From contig CAZYMI010000001.1 in NCBI GenBank assembly GCA_964648505.1, positions 1 through 64,000 of the forward strand: a stretch of DNA of 64,000 nt, in the 5' to 3' direction. This DNA comes from CAZYMI01 sp964648505. GTDB taxonomy: Bacteria; Pseudomonadota; Alphaproteobacteria; Micavibrionales; Micavibrionaceae. This document shows, one piece after another, positions 49,342 to 58,074 of the stretch. Below the pieces are notes generated by a model. That model made no database searches and was not told the origin of the DNA. It worked only from the letters and a program-made list of their open reading frames with translations. Both the position numbers and the translations under genes were made by a program. How positions within the stretch are numbered: the first letter of the stretch is position 1; every line of letters starts with the position of its first letter.

Positions 49342-50739
49342 TTACTCGGCTTTTTTAGATTTTGCTGACTTTTTGGGCTTTTCTGTGCCTTCTTTCTTTT
49401 CCTTGCGCACTTTAGGGCTTTCGCGCTCTTCTTCGGCTGAAAGCTCTTCTATTGTAACGTTTTTCTCAGTCACTTTGGCGATTTTCAAAATATGATCGAT
49501 CACCTTATCTTCAAAAATCGGAGCACGCAGGCTTTCAATAGCCTGGCGGTTTTTACGGTAAAATTCAAAAACCTGACGTTCCTGCCCCGGATATTGCTGT
49601 GCTTCTTGCATGACAGCACGTTGAAGCTCGTTATCATTGACTGATATTTTTTCAGCCTGCCCAACTTGCGATAAAACAAGGCCTAAACGAACACGACGCT
49701 CAGCAATGCTTTTTAGCTCTTCTTTTTCTTCAGGTGTCACAGCTTCAGCCTGATCGCCTTTTTCCGCTTTTGCTTCCTGTTCAACTTGCTTCAAGATGGC
49801 GTTATATTCCATATCCACCATGCCTTCAGGCAATTCAAAATCATGCCCTTCATCAAGCGCATCAAGTAAAGAACGCTTCACTTTCATACGGGTAAGACGG
49901 TTGTAATCTTTTTCCATCTGCTCGCTAATGGCTTTTTTCAAAGCTTCCAGATCCGCCATGCCCAGCTTTTGGGCAAGGGCATCATCAATCGCAGCAGCCG
50001 TGACCGCCCTAATTTCTTTTATAGTGACATCAAAAATCGCCTGTTTAGCCGCCAGATCCTTCATGCCGTAATTATCCGGAAAAGTGACATCCACAGCCAC
50101 TTTATCGCCAGCTTTTTTACCAAGAAGCTGTTCTTCAAATCCGGGAATCATCGATTTTGATCCAAGTTTTAAAGGAAAGTCCGCAGACGCCATACCTGGA
50201 AAGCTGACGCCTTCCTTGGTTTTGCCATCAAAATCAATCACAACAACGTCACCATCTTTTGTGTTGCGCGCCTCGGCAACCGTTTCTTGATTTCCATAGC
50301 GTTCAGAGAGGCTTTCAAGGGCTTTTTGAACTTCTTTTTCAGGCGCCTTGGCCACAGGCTTTTCAATTTCAATCGTTTTTAGATCCATAACTGAAAATTC
50401 TGGCAGAAGCTCAACCGACATTGTGTAAATTAAATCTTTTCCTTCATCAAAAGACTTTACTTCAACTTTTGGCTGAAGTGCTGCTCTTAACCCTTTATCA
50501 GTCAATGCTTTTTGGCTTGTTTCATCAACGACTTTTTCCAACACATCGCCCATAACGGCGCGACCAAGCCTTTCTTTAAGAATTTTTAATGGCACCTTAC
50601 CCGGACGAAACCCCGGAAGTTTATAATCTTTGCCATGAATTTGCAGTTGAACATCAACCTGACGGTCAATATCTGCCGCAGTTACAGTTATTTCTGCTTT
50701 ATAATTCAAGCCTTTACGTTCTATTTCTTTAACTTGCAT
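49342..50739 (-). CDS. tig: trigger factor
   Basis: Ribosome-bound chaperone and prolyl isomerase. 465 residues: ribosome-binding domain with GFRPGKVPLKILKERLG (33-49 region), FKBP domain (about 150-245, GDVVVIDFDGKTKEGVSFPG), C-terminal helical arms, and a Lys/Glu-rich tail (KKEGTEKPKKSAKSKKAE) common in alphaproteobacteria. First gene of tig-clpP-lon-hup; tRNA-Leu lies upstream on the same strand. Confidence 0.97.
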   Translation of the reverse strand: MQVKEIERKGLNYKAEITVTAADIDRQVDVQLQIHGKDYKLPGFRPGKVPLKILKERLGRAVMGDVLEKVVDETSQKALTDKGLRAALQPKVEVKSFDEGKDLIYTMSVELLPEFSVMDLKTIEIEKPVAKAPEKEVQKALESLSERYGNQETVAEARNTKDGDVVVIDFDGKTKEGVSFPGMASADFPLKLGSKSMIPGFEEQLLGKKAGDKVAVDVTFPDNYGMKDLAAKQAIFDVTIKEIRAVTAAAIDDALAQKLGMADLEALKKAISEQMEKDYNRLTRMKVKRSLLDALDEGHDFELPEGMVDMEYNAILKQVEQEAKAEKGDQAEAVTPEEKEELKSIAERRVRLGLVLSQVGQAEKISVNDNELQRAVMQEAQQYPGQERQVFEFYRKNRQAIESLRAPIFEDKVIDHILKIAKVTEKNVTIEELSAEEERESPKVRKEKKEGTEKPKKSAKSKKAE

Positions 50740-50778
50740 CTTAATTCTCGTCTGTTGTTAAAATCTGGCAAAAACTGC

Positions 50779-50863
50779 TGGTGCGGGTGGAGGGACTTGA
50801 ACCCCCACGACTTGCGTCGCTGGAACCTAAATCCAGTGCGTCTGCCAATTCCGCCACACCCGC
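50779..50863 (-). tRNA. tRNA-Leu (UAG)
   Basis: 85 bases with encoded CCA and a long variable arm. Acceptor GCGGGTG/CACCCGC, anticodon stem CTGGA/TCCAG with loop TTTAGGT, T-loop TTCAAGT. Confidence 0.97.
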
Positions 50864-50872
50864 TAATTCCGG

Positions 50873-50901
50873 CGCATAGTCTTACCGGAAAAGCCTAACA
50901 A
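50873..50901 (-). promoter_or_regulatory. predicted tRNA-Leu promoter
   Basis: Minus strand TTGTTA (50896-50901) and TATGCG (50873-50878), 17-base spacer; the tRNA starts 10 bases downstream. Confidence 0.45.
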
Positions 50902-50999
50902 AACCAAGGGCCAAAACACAAAGATCTGACATAGACCCAAAATTCGCATTCTAACCCTGAACATGGTACTATTAATCATGGTTTGAAAGGAGTTCTAAT

Positions 51000-51089
51000 A
51001 TGAAACAAAAATTCAACCAAAACGCTGCCATACAAAGGCTTGTATGGTCTGGCCGCATCCCAAGAGGACTTATCCCGGGATTTAATTAA
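51000..51089 (+). CDS. candidate 29-residue microprotein
   Basis: ATG at 51000 preceded by a perfect AAAGGAG ribosome site at 7-base spacing; 29 codons then TAA. The peptide begins with a polar Lys/Gln/Asn-rich part and ends with LVWSGRIPRGLIPGFN. A Rho-independent terminator follows 30 bases later, so the unit looks like a complete small transcript. No family recognised; it may equally be the remnant of a larger gene or an open frame within a small RNA. Confidence 0.4.
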   Translation: MKQKFNQNAAIQRLVWSGRIPRGLIPGFN

Positions 51090-51118
51090 GGTCAGTTTTA
51101 AAGCATCAAACGAGGCAA

Positions 51119-51146
51119 AGCGGGAACATAAGTTTCCGCTTTTTTT
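51119..51146 (+). terminator. Rho-independent terminator
   Basis: AGCGGGAAC and GTTTCCGCT (one G-T pair) around a 4-base loop, followed by TTTTTT. The T-run reaches into the stop codon of the convergent nnr gene. Confidence 0.75.
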
Positions 51147-52587
51147 AATTCAAGCTAACCAAGTCGGATGAAATTAAGCCTGCACCGATCGCCCATGCTT
51201 TGTGCGCATGTTTGTAAACTGCTGCGCACGACGCTTCAAACCCATCCATGCCCTGAGCCATAAAACCACCGATCATGCCTGAAAGAACGTCCCCCGTGCC
51301 TGCTGTGGCTAAATACGGGCACCCATTTGGATTTATCACACACCATCCGCCGGGGGCTGCAATAACTGTGTCAGGCCCTTTGAGGACAACAACAGATTGT
51401 AAAAATTCTGCAGCTTCGCGTGCAAGGTTAATACGCGCACCCTTCATATTTGGGAAAAGGCTTATAAATTCGCCGTCATGTGGCGTAAATACACAACGCC
51501 CATGCCCAAGCCCTACAAGCAAAGCCTTGTGGCCCGCAAAAGCCTTGATCGCAGCTGCATCAATCACGATTGGCTTTTTTGTTTGCAGCGCATCTAAAAC
51601 CGCAAGCCTTAAAGACGCTTGATGGAAACTGACCGCGCCGGGCCCCACTACAAGCGCGTGGCGTTTAGAATCAGAAAAATGTTTTTGTGAAAATCTGGAT
51701 AGCGAAGATAGTTTTTCAACCATCAGACTAGGACTTTGGCTTTGATAAACAGCTATCGATTTCTTAGGTGAAACAATACTCACAAGTCCGGCACCTTGGC
51801 GCAGCCCCGCAAGCGCTGCAAGTGTTGCTGCCCCTGTTAGCCTTTCATCCCCTAAAACGACTAAATGGCCGCTGTCATATTTATGACCATGAAGATTCTT
51901 ATGTGGCAAACGTTGTTCCCACAATAAAGGGGTGTTTTCAAAAATCGTTGGCTGCACACTGTTAAAAACAGATTCTGGTATCGAAAGCGGCCTTACTATA
52001 ATCTCTCCGGACAAAGTGCGCGCTGGGTATAACAAATGTGCTGGCTTACGGCGGAAAAAACATATCGTTGCTAACGCCTGAAGCGTTTTTTGATCTGCCT
52101 CACCCGTAGCGCCATCAATACCGCTGGGCATATCAATTGCCACAACCGCACAGGCCGCCATACGCACACGATCAAACAAAAATCCTGTTTCTTGTGGCAA
52201 GGGCATTCGAAACCCCGCACCGTAAACCGCATCGATGACGATGCAATCTTTTGCGACTGGAAGATGCGCAAAAGATTCAATGTCGCCCCGATATTCATCA
52301 AGCAAAAAACGCAAAGGCCCTTTGGTATCTTCTACAGGCACAGACAAAGCAATACGTATAGGCCAGCCACGCGCCTTAAGAATCTGCGCGGCCATAACCC
52401 CATCAGCACCATTCTTACCTGGGCCACATAAAGCGAGTATGGGCCCGTGTTGAAACCTAGAGACAATATAATCTGCAACATGGGCTGCCGCCTCGCGGAT
52501 CAACGCCATTTCTGATTGACCTGACTGCGCCGCCAAAAGATCGGCAGCATTCATTTGTTCAGGCGTTAGAAGTTCAGGAAAATTCAT
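51145..52587 (-). CDS. nnr: bifunctional NAD(P)HX epimerase / dehydratase
   Basis: Repairs hydrated NADH/NADPH. 480 residues: YjeF_N epimerase domain (about 1-215; ALCGPGKNGADGVMAAQIL, DAVYGAGFRMPL, AIDMPSGIDGATGE) fused to the ADP/ATP-dependent dehydratase domain (about 220-480; GDERLTGAATLAALAGLRQGAGLVSIV, ATAGTGDVLSGMIGGFMAQG). The fusion is the common bacterial arrangement. Downstream of tRNA-His on the same strand. Confidence 0.95.
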   Translation of the reverse strand: MNFPELLTPEQMNAADLLAAQSGQSEMALIREAAAHVADYIVSRFQHGPILALCGPGKNGADGVMAAQILKARGWPIRIALSVPVEDTKGPLRFLLDEYRGDIESFAHLPVAKDCIVIDAVYGAGFRMPLPQETGFLFDRVRMAACAVVAIDMPSGIDGATGEADQKTLQALATICFFRRKPAHLLYPARTLSGEIIVRPLSIPESVFNSVQPTIFENTPLLWEQRLPHKNLHGHKYDSGHLVVLGDERLTGAATLAALAGLRQGAGLVSIVSPKKSIAVYQSQSPSLMVEKLSSLSRFSQKHFSDSKRHALVVGPGAVSFHQASLRLAVLDALQTKKPIVIDAAAIKAFAGHKALLVGLGHGRCVFTPHDGEFISLFPNMKGARINLAREAAEFLQSVVVLKGPDTVIAAPGGWCVINPNGCPYLATAGTGDVLSGMIGGFMAQGMDGFEASCAAVYKHAHKAWAIGAGLISSDLVSLN

Positions 52588-52606
52588 TTGAACTGCTTAA
52601 AAAAAA

Positions 52607-52683
52607 TGGGGCGACCGACGGGGCTCGAACCCGCGACAACCAGGACCACAACCCGGTGCTCTACCAGCTGAGCTACGGCCGCC
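52607..52683 (-). tRNA. tRNA-His (GUG)
   Basis: 77 bases including encoded CCA and the extra 5' G pairing with C73, diagnostic for tRNA-His. Anticodon stem CCGGG/CCTGG with loop TTGTGGT, T-loop TTCGAGC. A TTGACG lies about 45 bases upstream as a possible -35, but the -10 is poor. Confidence 0.97.
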
Positions 52684-52909
52684 ATAAAGACAAGTGGGCT
52701 TTGTGCCCGAAAACTGCCTGCCCCGTCAATAGTTTGGATAAAATCAAATATTTTAAACCTACCCTCTGGACCGCTATTGCACTGCATGGTAAAAGATTTC
52801 CCGTATTCGCATGACTGGCCTGTGTTTTTTGCATAGGTGCAATGCACAACCTGACACTCGAACCCTAAACCAAACATCAAACCCAAACTCAGTATAAGGA
52901 CAAACTCTC

Positions 52910-54343
52910 ATGGCCGACGGCAGCTTCCCAAAATGTAAATCCGAAAAAGATTTTTTAAAAGCGCTTAAAGATTTCGATATCACTTATGTTGATCTGATAT
53001 TTACAGACACAAAAGGCGCCTTGCAGCACACAACGCAACATATCAGCACAATTGACGCCGACATACTGGAAAACGGTATTTATTTTGATGGATCGTCGAT
53101 CACTGGCTGGAAGGCTATTAATGAATCCGACATGATTCTGATGCCTGATGTTACAACTGCTATTCTGGACCCGTTTGCAGCACAAAACACAGTAAAAGTA
53201 TTTTGTGTTGTGAGTGAACCTTCAACCGGCAAGCCTTACACACGCTGCCCACGCTCAATTGCCGTTGCTGCAGAGGCTTACATCAAAAAAAGCGGTGTCG
53301 CTGATGATGCATTCTTTGGCCCTGAAGCTGAATTTTTCATCTTTGACGATGTGCGCTTTAAAGTCGATATGAATGAAGTTTCTTATGCGGTAGACAGCAT
53401 TGAAAGCCCTGCCAATATGGGCCGCGTTTATGAAGGTGGTAATATGGGTCATCGCCCGCGCGTCAAAGGCGGTTATTTCCCTGACGCACCACTTGATTCA
53501 GCTTCTGACCTGCGCGCTGAAATGGTGACGGTGCTTGCATCAATGGGTGTTCCTGTTGAAAAACACCACCATGAGGTGGCGCCAGCACAGCATGAACTTG
53601 GTATTAAATTTTCAACACTGGTCGCTTGTGGTGACAATATGCAGCTTTACAAGCATGTCGTAAAAAATGTTGCGCATGCTTACGGCAAAACGGCAACCTT
53701 TATGCCCAAGCCAGTGTTTGGTGATAACGGATCAGGTATGCATGTTCACCAATCACTCTGGAAACAAGGCAAACCTTTATTTGCTGGAAAAGAATATGCT
53801 GGCCTTTCAGACACCTGTTTGTACTATATTGGCGGCATTATTAAACACGCGAAGGCGCTCAATGCCTTCACAAACCCTACAACCAACAGCTACAAACGTT
53901 TGGTTCCGGGGTATGAAGCGCCTGTGTTGCTTGCTTATTCTTCTCGTAACCGTTCTGCATCATGCAGAATTCCGCAATCCCATTCGCCAAAAGCCAAGCG
54001 GGTTGAAGTGCGCTTTCCTGACCCGTTGGCCAATCCGTATCTAGCATTCTCTGCAATGCTGATGGCCGGTATTGACGGGGTCAAAAAGAAAATTCATCCA
54101 GGCGAGGCGATGGACAAAAACCTGTATGACCTACCTGAAAAAGAACTCAAGAAAGTTCCAACTGTGTGCGGTTCCTTGCGTGAAGCGCTTGAGTGCTTGA
54201 AAAAAGATCATGAATTTTTACTTCAAGGCAACGTGTTTACACAAGACTTCATAGAAAGTTACATCGATCTTAAAATGCAGGAAGTGCTGGCGTTTGAAAC
54301 AATGCCACACCCAATTGAATATTACATGTACTATTCAAGCTGA
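52910..54343 (+). CDS. glnA: glutamine synthetase type I
   Basis: ATP-dependent synthesis of glutamine from glutamate and ammonia. 477 residues; beta-grasp ([21 protein letters not shown]), [57 protein letters not shown] and [20 protein letters not shown]. Tyr406 in KNLYDLP is the expected adenylylation site, so GlnE-type control is likely. AAGGA precedes the ATG. The usual alphaproteobacterial glnB upstream is absent: tRNA-His lies there on the other strand and 226 bases of intergenic DNA separate them. Confidence 0.97.
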   Translation: MADGSFPKCKSEKDFLKALKDFDITYVDLIFTDTKGALQHTTQHISTIDADILENGIYFDGSSITGWKAINESDMILMPDVTTAILDPFAAQNTVKVFCVVSEPSTGKPYTRCPRSIAVAAEAYIKKSGVADDAFFGPEAEFFIFDDVRFKVDMNEVSYAVDSIESPANMGRVYEGGNMGHRPRVKGGYFPDAPLDSASDLRAEMVTVLASMGVPVEKHHHEVAPAQHELGIKFSTLVACGDNMQLYKHVVKNVAHAYGKTATFMPKPVFGDNGSGMHVHQSLWKQGKPLFAGKEYAGLSDTCLYYIGGIIKHAKALNAFTNPTTNSYKRLVPGYEAPVLLAYSSRNRSASCRIPQSHSPKAKRVEVRFPDPLANPYLAFSAMLMAGIDGVKKKIHPGEAMDKNLYDLPEKELKKVPTVCGSLREALECLKKDHEFLLQGNVFTQDFIESYIDLKMQEVLAFETMPHPIEYYMYYSS

Positions 54344-54363
54344 TCTTAAATATCTCAAGATCT

Positions 54364-54394
54364 GGGGACACGATATTATCGTGTCCCCTTTTTT
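54364..54394 (+). terminator. Rho-independent terminator after glnA
   Basis: Perfect 11-bp GGGGACACGAT/ATCGTGTCCCC stem with ATT loop and TTTTTT. The GGGGACAC arm matches the hairpins at 44999-45075. Confidence 0.88.
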
Positions 54395-54395
54395 A

Positions 54396-55598
54396 TTAGC
54401 GTATACTTTCTACAACAGTCCTGAAAGCTTCGCGGTTTCTAGCCCATTCCAAAAAATCACTTTCCTGAAGCGGAGAAAAAAGTGAAACGATAAAGAAAAA
54501 GTCTTTTCCCTCCATGATAGCGATAGAATATTCATAGTTATTTACCTTACCGCTTTTATCCTGAAGCTCATATACATCAGCTTCAATGGGTTTCATACTA
54601 GAATGAAATTTATACTTTGGCTTACGCAGTATTTTTCCAAGCTCAAAGCCTTTTTTGTCAATCTCCGCTTTTAAGGCAGCTAATTCTGTATTCAGCACCA
54701 CTCCCCCCGCTTTACTGAAAGCCTGAATTTCAATTTTACCTTCGAGTTTTACCAAGCGTTTTGAATCTTCAAAGCGGTCAATTTCGCGTGATGTGCTGAA
54801 AAGGTCCACAAAAAGCCTTTCAGGTGTTTCAACAGGTCGTGGCTTTAAAGACCAAGTTTCCGGATACAGAAAGCCAATAAGATCAAGAAAAGAGTATGCC
54901 TTAACAGGCTCAATCGGGTCGTCAGACGGGTGAAGCAGACGAAAACTTAGCGTGCTCCAAACCTGACCATCTTTTTTTTGTTCATACACCGACAATGGCA
55001 AAGCATATTCAGCCAGAATAACCCTAGGGCCATTGATTTTTACAACCGCCCGCACGATATAAGACCGCTCATTTTCAAGCTTTGTGTATTGCGCCTCAAC
55101 AGATTTATCGGAAAGAACCCGCATTCCTTCAACAGAAAATCCATTTGAAACAGAATAATTTGCAAACCAATTTTCTGCTGTAATTTGTGTTTTTAAAATA
55201 GCGGCTTGCGCTGAAAAATAAGCTCTATAATCAATAAAGGGCGGACTGACATATTTAATCACCGGCGACAGAACATCACCCGATAATGTTGATGCACCAA
55301 ATTGATCTTCAGATACAACAAACCAGTCTTTGGGAAGACGTATTGAAAAAGCCACAAGACGGTCAGCACTTGAAGGCGTTTCAACAAAAACAGTCTGCGC
55401 TTCAAATTGCTCTTTTGTTGTGCTCACCTTCCGGGACAACGGTTTGAACGTCGCAATTGTTACATCGGATTCGATAAAAGCAGCACTTCCCTCTGATGTT
55501 TGAGCCCCCTTTGTATCTTGAACCTGCGCACCCACTAGCTGTGAAACAAAGGTTAAAATGAAAACAGAAATAAAAGCAGCCCATAAAATTTTAGACAT
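54396..55598 (-). CDS. secreted protein of unknown function, possibly two DcrB-like domains
   Basis: 400 residues from the ATG at 55598 (the frame is open to 55727, but that part overlaps the thioesterase gene). Signal peptide SKILWAAFISVFILTFVSQLVGAQ. Two segments with the pattern hydrophobic-Pro-x-x-Trp (SIRLPKDWFVVSE about residue 90 and FLYPETWSLKP about 258) followed by strands and helices hint at a duplicated DcrB/PsbP-like fold; this is weak. Starts 8 bases inside the thioesterase stop, so the two are co-translated. No function can be assigned. Confidence 0.75.
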   Translation of the reverse strand: MSKILWAAFISVFILTFVSQLVGAQVQDTKGAQTSEGSAAFIESDVTIATFKPLSRKVSTTKEQFEAQTVFVETPSSADRLVAFSIRLPKDWFVVSEDQFGASTLSGDVLSPVIKYVSPPFIDYRAYFSAQAAILKTQITAENWFANYSVSNGFSVEGMRVLSDKSVEAQYTKLENERSYIVRAVVKINGPRVILAEYALPLSVYEQKKDGQVWSTLSFRLLHPSDDPIEPVKAYSFLDLIGFLYPETWSLKPRPVETPERLFVDLFSTSREIDRFEDSKRLVKLEGKIEIQAFSKAGGVVLNTELAALKAEIDKKGFELGKILRKPKYKFHSSMKPIEADVYELQDKSGKVNNYEYSIAIMEGKDFFFIVSLFSPLQESDFLEWARNREAFRTVVESIR

Positions 55599-56007
55599 GC
55601 GCAACCCCTTCGCTTGAATGGCTGATAGGCTTCGGTTTTCTATTTTCATCAATCGCAACAAAGGTATATGTACCTTCCGTGACCTTAAAAGCCTGGCTTT
55701 CAGACTGACGGCGAACCCAGGCCTCAATTCTTATTGAAATAGATGTACGGCCTATTTTTACAATGTCCGTATAGAATGACACCTCATCCCCTACAAAGAC
55801 GGGTTGATGAAAACTCATCGCCTCTACCCCAACTGTGACGATTCTGCCCCCAACATAGGCATAGGCCTTTGCGCCGCCTGCCATATCCATTTGGCCCAAA
55901 AGCCAGCCGCCAAAAATATCCCCACCAGGATTGGCGTCCGCACGCGTTGTCGTGGTACGAATAGTGGGGTACCGCATTGTTTGACTTGATTGCTCCATGG
56001 TAATCAT
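55591..56007 (-). CDS. acyl-CoA thioesterase (YciA/hot-dog family)
   Basis: 138 residues, hot-dog fold. TTRADANPGGDIFGGWLLGQMDMAGGAKAYAYVGGRIVTVGVEAMSFHQPVFVGDEVSFYTDIVKIGRTSISIRIEAWVRR is typical of YciA-type thioesterases that hydrolyse medium-chain acyl-CoAs; the Asn-Pro-Gly-Gly-Asp motif carries the catalytic Asp. Divergent from parE with a 43-base gap. Confidence 0.9.
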   Translation of the reverse strand: MITMEQSSQTMRYPTIRTTTTRADANPGGDIFGGWLLGQMDMAGGAKAYAYVGGRIVTVGVEAMSFHQPVFVGDEVSFYTDIVKIGRTSISIRIEAWVRRQSESQAFKVTEGTYTFVAIDENRKPKPISHSSEGVAHV

Positions 56008-56050
56008 TCTACCCTAATCAAATTAATTTCCAAACGATAAGAAAAGTATC

Positions 56051-58072
56051 ATGTCTGACCTATTTTCCGCATCACAAAAAAAGCCACCACGTAAAGGGGA
56101 GAATAAAGGGGATAGTTATGACGCCTCAGCAATTGAAGTTCTGGAAGGGCTTGAGCCTGTTCGCAGAAGGCCGGGCATGTATATTGGTGGAACAGATGAT
56201 CGCGCTTTTCACCACCTCGCATCTGAAATTCTTGATAACGCTATGGACGAAGCTGTTGCCGGCCACGCCACACGAATTGAAATAAACCTCTCAGGCGATG
56301 GTTCGCTTACAATCGCTGATAATGGGCGCGGTATTCCAACTGATCCCCATCCAAAGTTTCCAAATAAATCTGCCCTTGAAGTTATCATGACCACATTGCA
56401 CTCAGGGGGCAAATTTTCAGGTAAGGCGTATGAAACATCAGGCGGCCTACATGGGGTAGGTATATCGGTCGTAAACGCTCTGTCCGACTGGATGTGGGTT
56501 GAAGTGGCCCGCGACCGCCAGCTTGTAAAGCAAAGTTTTTCACGCGGTAAAGCCAAAGGAAAATTAGAAAAAATTGGCCCCACAAACAAACGCGGAACAA
56601 CAGTATGTTTCCACCCTGACCCCGATATTTTTGGGACAAAAATGTGCTTTAAACCCTCATGGCTTTATAAGCTTGCGCGGTCAAAGGCTTATTTGTTCAA
56701 AGGCGTTGAAATTAGATGGGCTTGCGATTCATCCATGCTTGAAGATGACAGTAAAGTACCGATGCAAGATAGTTTCCGTTTTCCAAATGGTCTGCTGGAT
56801 TATTTACCCACCGTGCTTGAAGGCCGCGCCATACTGACCCCACAAGCATTTTATATTGCTGGTGATATTCCAGGTGGGCAAGGCAAAATTGAAGCTGTCA
56901 TTGCCTGGCCAGAAGATGGTGAGGGATTTTCATCCACCTACTGTAACACCATACCCACCCCGCAAGGCGGTACGCATGAACAAGGTTTGCGTAATGCTGT
57001 TTCTCGCGCATTGCGTCAATATGGCGATATGGTAGGCAACAAAAAAGCATCTCTGATTACCGCTGAAGATGCCATTGGATCTGCGTGCGTTTTATTATCG
57101 GTCTTTATCCGCGACCCTCAATTTCAAGGCCAGACAAAAGAAAAACTTGCAACCTTAGAAGCAACAAAATTTGTAGACGCTGCTTTGCGTGATCATCTAG
57201 ATCATTGGTTAACAAGCAACCCTGCTGCTGCAAAGCACTTGATTGACACGCTTATTGAACGCGCTGAAGAACGCCAAAGATCAAAAGATGACAAATTGAT
57301 GGCGCGTAAATCTGCCACACGAAAATTAAGGCTACCCGGTAAGCTTGCAGATTGCGCCAGACAAGATTCTGCCGGCACCGAACTTTTTATTGTTGAGGGG
57401 GATAGCGCGGGCGGATCAGCAAAGCAAGCACGTAACCGTGAAACACAAGCCATTTTGCCCTTACGTGGAAAAATTCTTAATGTTGTAAGCGCCACGGCCG
57501 ATAAAATCCGCGCCAATCAGGAAATTCAAGATTTAATTCTGGCGATGGGCTGCGGAGCCGGGAAAGACTTCAAGCTCAATAATTTACGCTATGAACGTAT
57601 TATCATCATGACAGATGCTGATGTAGACGGCGCACATATTGCCTCTTTGTTAATGACATTCTTTTATACCCAAACCAAAGCGCTGATTGAAAATGGAAAT
57701 CTGTATCTGGCTTTGCCGCCGCTATACAGGCTAACATCAGGAAATTTAAGCGTGTATGCCCGCGACGATGCTCATAAGGCGGAACTGTTGACAACCGTTT
57801 TTAAAGGCAAAAGTAAAGTGGATGTCAGCCGGTTTAAAGGTTTGGGGGAAATGCCCGCCGCGCAGCTCAAGGAAACCACAATGAGCGAGAAATCTCGATC
57901 CCTGATCCGTATTTCTTTGCATCACGCAAAAAATGCATATAACCTGATGCAACATGAGCCGCAAAACGATGATTTGGATGATCTGGTTGAAAGGCTGATG
58001 GGCAAAAATGCAGATGCCCGCTTCGCTTTCATTCAAAATAATGCAAATTTTGTTGAGGATATCGACATTTAA
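56051..58072 (+). CDS. parE: DNA topoisomerase IV subunit B
   Basis: Chromosome decatenation; partner of ParC. 673 residues: GHKL ATPase (EILDNAMDEAVAGHA, SGGLHGVGISVVNALSD), transducer with Lys and the TOPRIM domain (FIVEGDSAGGSAKQARNRETQAILPLRGKILNV, MTDADVDGAHIASLL). FHPDPDIFGTKM and the short length without a GyrB-type insertion support ParE over GyrB. Confidence 0.93.
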   Translation: MSDLFSASQKKPPRKGENKGDSYDASAIEVLEGLEPVRRRPGMYIGGTDDRAFHHLASEILDNAMDEAVAGHATRIEINLSGDGSLTIADNGRGIPTDPHPKFPNKSALEVIMTTLHSGGKFSGKAYETSGGLHGVGISVVNALSDWMWVEVARDRQLVKQSFSRGKAKGKLEKIGPTNKRGTTVCFHPDPDIFGTKMCFKPSWLYKLARSKAYLFKGVEIRWACDSSMLEDDSKVPMQDSFRFPNGLLDYLPTVLEGRAILTPQAFYIAGDIPGGQGKIEAVIAWPEDGEGFSSTYCNTIPTPQGGTHEQGLRNAVSRALRQYGDMVGNKKASLITAEDAIGSACVLLSVFIRDPQFQGQTKEKLATLEATKFVDAALRDHLDHWLTSNPAAAKHLIDTLIERAEERQRSKDDKLMARKSATRKLRLPGKLADCARQDSAGTELFIVEGDSAGGSAKQARNRETQAILPLRGKILNVVSATADKIRANQEIQDLILAMGCGAGKDFKLNNLRYERIIIMTDADVDGAHIASLLMTFFYTQTKALIENGNLYLALPPLYRLTSGNLSVYARDDAHKAELLTTVFKGKSKVDVSRFKGLGEMPAAQLKETTMSEKSRSLIRISLHHAKNAYNLMQHEPQNDDLDDLVERLMGKNADARFAFIQNNANFVEDIDI

Positions 58073-58074
58073 TC

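Noticed and set aside
52828..52850. Possible sigma-54 promoter before glnA (TGGCCTG...TTTTGCA)
   Set aside because: The GG and GC elements are two bases further apart than the strict -24/-12 spacing allows.
54396..55727. 443-residue form of the secreted protein beside the thioesterase
   Set aside because: The extra 43 codons lie inside the thioesterase gene and would hide the signal peptide; the ATG at 55598 restores it.
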